A program made the translations under genes and the position numbers. From NCBI RefSeq assembly GCF_024684275.1, contig NZ_JAIKXF010000096.1:1-64000 (forward strand): 64,000 nt of DNA, read 5' to 3'. This document shows, one piece after another, positions 60,547-64,000 of this stretch (its first letter is position 1; every line of letters starts with the position of its first letter). The DNA is from Ruminococcus sp. GTDB lineage: Bacteria; Bacillota_A; Clostridia; Oscillospirales; Ruminococcaceae. The notes beneath the pieces were generated by a model. It was not told the DNA's origin. It was given only the letters and a program-made list of their open reading frames with translations, and made no database searches.

Positions 60547-61935
60547 ATGAACAAAAACAGAGATTTATATAAAAGATTCGTCACTTTTATTTCGGGAATA
60601 CTGCTTCTTGCCATGATAACCGGCATTTTTGCCTTTATATGGTACAAAAACTACAGCGGCGAGATAGTGCTTCCCTACTACAGACGAGGAAACTGGGTGC
60701 TCATCGCCATATACTGCCTGCTGGTATGGCTCTTTTTCCGAGCATACGGCGGCTTCAAGCTGGGCTACCTGAAAAAGACCGATATGCTCTATGCGCAGAT
60801 GATATCCATGATATGCGTGAATACGGTCTCATACTTTCTCATAAGCCTCATAGGACGACATTTCATGGCAGTCATGCCCATTGTCGCAATGAGCTGTGTT
60901 GATATGGGAGTCATAGCCCTATGGACTCTCCTTGCAGGCAAACTGTACTTCATGATATATCCGCCGAGAAAACTGGTCATCATCTACGGCAGTCATCAGG
61001 CGGCGGCTTTAGTCCTTAAAATGAGCCAGCGCGTGGACAAGTATATGATCTGCGAGTCCATAAGCATCAACGAACCCGAGGAAAAGGTCCGCGAGCTCAT
61101 TATGAAGTACGAGGGCGCTATAGTATGCGACATCCCCGCCGAGCAGCGAAACGATTACCTCAAATTCTGCTTCGAGCACTCAAAACGTGCGTATATCGCC
61201 CCGAAAATTTCCGATATTATAATAAGAGGCGCAGACGATATCCGCCTCTTTGACACCCCTCTCATGCTCTGCCGAAATTACGGGCTTGATTTCGAGCAGC
61301 AGCTTTTAAAGCGCATATTCGATGTTATCTTCTCACTTGTTGCGCTCATTCCTGCGGCACCATTCATGCTCATTGCCGCTCTGGCAGTCAAGCTCTACGA
61401 CGGCGGCCCCGTATTCTACAAGCAGAAGCGCCTTACCTTAGGCGGCAGGGAGTTCGACGTGTATAAGTTCCGCAGCATGATAGTTGACGCCGAAAAGGAC
61501 GGCAAGCCTCGTCTTGCCTCAGAGGAGGACGACCGTATAACTCCCGTGGGAAAGATACTGAGAAAATTCCGCGTGGACGAGTTTCCTCAGCTCCTTAATA
61601 TCCTCAAAGGCGATATGTCCGTTGTCGGACCGCGCCCCGAGCGTCCCGAGCTAACCGAGGAGTACAAAAAGGATATGCCGGAATTCGGCTTCCGACTCAA
61701 AGTCAAGGCTGGCCTTACAGGCTATGCTCAGGTCACGGGAGCCTATGACACAACACCGTATGACAAGCTGAAAATGGACCTGATGTATATAGAAAATTAC
61801 TCAATACGTCTCGACCTTCAAATAATACTAATGACATTAAAGACAATGTTCTTCCCGCCCAAGAACAACGCCGAAACCGAGGAGCTGCTCCTTGCGGCGA
61901 AGAACAGCGAAAAAAAGGAGAACAACAAGCAATGA
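60547..61935 (+). CDS. Polyprenyl-phosphate sugar-phosphate transferase
   Basis: The 462-residue enzyme of the WbaP/PglC-like bacterial sugar transferase family starts a lipid-linked glycan. Four membrane segments form the N-terminal part (about 10-140), then a Rossmann-like region, one re-entrant helix (IFDVIFSLVALIPAAPFMLI) and the catalytic domain: YKQKRLTLGGREFDVYKFRS, FRVDEFPQLLNILKGDMSVV, GPRPERPE. These are the family signatures. It begins an operon with manC. The sugar (Gal, Glc or GlcNAc phosphate) cannot be told. Confidence 0.93.
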   Translation: MNKNRDLYKRFVTFISGILLLAMITGIFAFIWYKNYSGEIVLPYYRRGNWVLIAIYCLLVWLFFRAYGGFKLGYLKKTDMLYAQMISMICVNTVSYFLISLIGRHFMAVMPIVAMSCVDMGVIALWTLLAGKLYFMIYPPRKLVIIYGSHQAAALVLKMSQRVDKYMICESISINEPEEKVRELIMKYEGAIVCDIPAEQRNDYLKFCFEHSKRAYIAPKISDIIIRGADDIRLFDTPLMLCRNYGLDFEQQLLKRIFDVIFSLVALIPAAPFMLIAALAVKLYDGGPVFYKQKRLTLGGREFDVYKFRSMIVDAEKDGKPRLASEEDDRITPVGKILRKFRVDEFPQLLNILKGDMSVVGPRPERPELTEEYKKDMPEFGFRLKVKAGLTGYAQVTGAYDTTPYDKLKMDLMYIENYSIRLDLQIILMTLKTMFFPPKNNAETEELLLAAKNSEKKENNKQ

Positions 61936-62996
61936 AAACCACCGCAGTCATCATGGCAGGCGGACGGGGCGAGCGCTTCTGGCCAAAGAGCCGAAACGCT
62001 ACTCCAAAGCAGTTCCTCTCCCTCACCAAGGACGGAGAGACCATGATCCAGAAAACCGTAAAGCGTCTTATGCCCATTGTTGAGGCTGAGGACATCTACA
62101 TCGTCACAAATGCGGCTTATACAGCCCTTGTGCAGGAACAGCTCCCTGATATTCCGCGAGAAAATATCTTAGCAGAGCCGTGTGCAAGAAATACTGCCCC
62201 CTGCATAGCCTTTGCAGCAGCAGTTATCAACCGCAGATACGAGGACGCAGTCATGCTGGTGCTGCCCTCAGACCACCTCATCGGCTATGAGGAAATATAT
62301 ATCAACACCCTCAAAAAATCTATAAAGGCTGCTGAAAACGATAATTGCCTCGTCACAATAGGCATTACCCCCGAGTATCCCGAAACAGGCTACGGCTATA
62401 TCAATTTCGGCGAGGAGAAGGGCGACGTTTACGCTGTTGAGCGCTTTGTTGAAAAGCCCGACCTTGCCACTGCAAAGGAGTATCTTGCTTCCGGCAAGTA
62501 TCTCTGGAACAGCGGTATGTTCGTATGGAAAATATCCTCCATCATGCACAATTTAAAGGCTCTCATGCCTGATATATATGAGGGAGCTGTACGTATCGGA
62601 GAGGCTTTCGGCACACCTGAGTTCACTGACGTTCTCGTCAAGGAGTTCACCGCTTTCAGAAGCGAGTCCGTTGACTTCGGCATAATGGAAAAGGCTGAGC
62701 ATATCTACACTATCCCGGGAAGCTTCGGCTGGGACGACGTGGGAAGCTGGCTGGCTGTCGAGCGTATCAACGAGACCGACGACGACAATAATTACATCGA
62801 CGGCGATGTTATCACCATAGATTCAAAGCGCACTACGGTCTGCGGCGGCAAGCGCCTTATCGCAGCAGTGGGAACAAGAGACATCATCATCGTCGATACC
62901 GACGACGTCCTGCTGGTATGCTCAAAGAACAATACTCAGGACGTAAAGAAGGTCATTGCTCAGCTCAAAGAGCAGGAAAGAACAGAATTTATATAA
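61932..62996 (+). CDS. manC: Mannose-1-phosphate guanylyltransferase
   Basis: The 354-residue nucleotidyltransferase makes GDP-mannose. It starts AVIMAGGRGERFWPKSRNAT (pyrophosphorylase signature), then PKQFLSLTKDGETM, VLPSDHLI, ERFVEKPD and ends with the VDFGIMEKAE, GSFGWDDVGSW and IIIVDTDDVLLV motifs of the GMP-type family. It lacks the isomerase domain of bifunctional ManC (about 470 residues). Its start overlaps the previous stop by 4 bases. The product feeds the gmd gene next. Confidence 0.94.
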   Translation: MKTTAVIMAGGRGERFWPKSRNATPKQFLSLTKDGETMIQKTVKRLMPIVEAEDIYIVTNAAYTALVQEQLPDIPRENILAEPCARNTAPCIAFAAAVINRRYEDAVMLVLPSDHLIGYEEIYINTLKKSIKAAENDNCLVTIGITPEYPETGYGYINFGEEKGDVYAVERFVEKPDLATAKEYLASGKYLWNSGMFVWKISSIMHNLKALMPDIYEGAVRIGEAFGTPEFTDVLVKEFTAFRSESVDFGIMEKAEHIYTIPGSFGWDDVGSWLAVERINETDDDNNYIDGDVITIDSKRTTVCGGKRLIAAVGTRDIIIVDTDDVLLVCSKNNTQDVKKVIAQLKEQERTEFI

Positions 62997-63019
62997 TTGA
63001 CAATTATTATGCGGCATTT

Positions 63020-63048
63020 CGGGACGATGCGGACATCGCCCCCTACAG
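63020..63048. repeat. CCCCTACA-type palindromic repeat
   Basis: CGGGACGATG followed by CATCGCCCCCTACA is a further copy of the intergenic dyad, filling the space between manC and gmd. Confidence 0.6.
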
Positions 63049-63072
63049 CTCAGATTTGAATAAAAGGAGTAA

Positions 63073-64000
<928 letters not shown>

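Overview
The window looks like a chromosomal segment of a Gram-positive, spore-lineage member of the Clostridia, most likely Oscillospiraceae/Ruminococcus-like. The evidence is the sporulation genes spoIVA, a sipL-type gene and spoIID, an ECF transporter energy module, a Cys-specific T-box, a CIRCE operator, strong AGGAGG ribosome sites, DUF4317 and DUF5711 families, and a small lipoprotein with a possible cohesin-like domain. The genus is inference from gene content. No rRNA, tRNA, CRISPR array, phage or complete transposase gene was seen.

Layout. 1-613: a small membrane-protein gene whose promoter is bracketed by two palindromes, then short palindromic repeats. 617-3760 (-): spoIVA and a SipL-like gene. 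4197-4610 (+): a Nudix hydrolase. 4726-24480 (-): a long same-strand run that starts at ruvC and continues through ruvA, sseB-like, ruvB, a possible cysteine peptidase, glmM, an rRNA-type methyltransferase, small genes, ecfA1-ecfA2-ecfT, a YfhO-type membrane protein, truA, a DUF5711 protein, a CvpA protein, a ClpE-like ATPase, a lipoprotein and DUF4317. 24703-28500 (+): pheA, a short MetH and a zinc-ribbon protein. 28586-40900 (-): an eleven-gene polysaccharide assembly and export operon (Wzm/Wzt ABC exporter, methyltransferase, coiled-coil protein, five glycosyltransferases, large membrane protein, LPG-synthase-type membrane protein) driven by one consensus promoter. 41122-45201 (-): rlmH, walJ-like MBL hydrolase, and a cysS unit led by a Cys T-box. 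45251-47236 (+): CIRCE-controlled htpG. 47398-51543 (-): recA-recX-rimO-pgsA and a DtxR-like regulator. 51676-59202 (-): citrate synthase, a lipoprotein, a two-component system, DUF1385, prmC and a phosphoesterase gene broken by an amber codon. 59335-64000 (+): spoIID, then a second glycan locus (polyprenyl sugar-phosphate transferase, manC, gmd) that runs off the window.

How the genes fit together. The 60.5-64 kb genes should supply a lipid-linked first sugar and GDP-mannose/GDP-4-keto-6-deoxymannose. The 28.6-40.9 kb operon has the glycosyltransferases and ABC exporter to build and export a surface polysaccharide. The two may serve the same or different glycans. The Cys T-box senses uncharged tRNA-Cys and very probably controls cysS through a polycistronic mRNA that also carries an uncharacterised 125-residue protein and a four-helix-bundle (S23/IVP-type) gene.

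Most notable structure not explained by genes: a family of head-to-head arrays of a degenerate heptamer (AGTTGAG and relatives) sits immediately behind stop codons of at least five genes in the 42-53 kb stretch. The four-helix-bundle gene is itself enclosed between inverted copies of that array, inside the T-box/cysS unit. This is the best candidate here for an undescribed mobile or RNA-level element.
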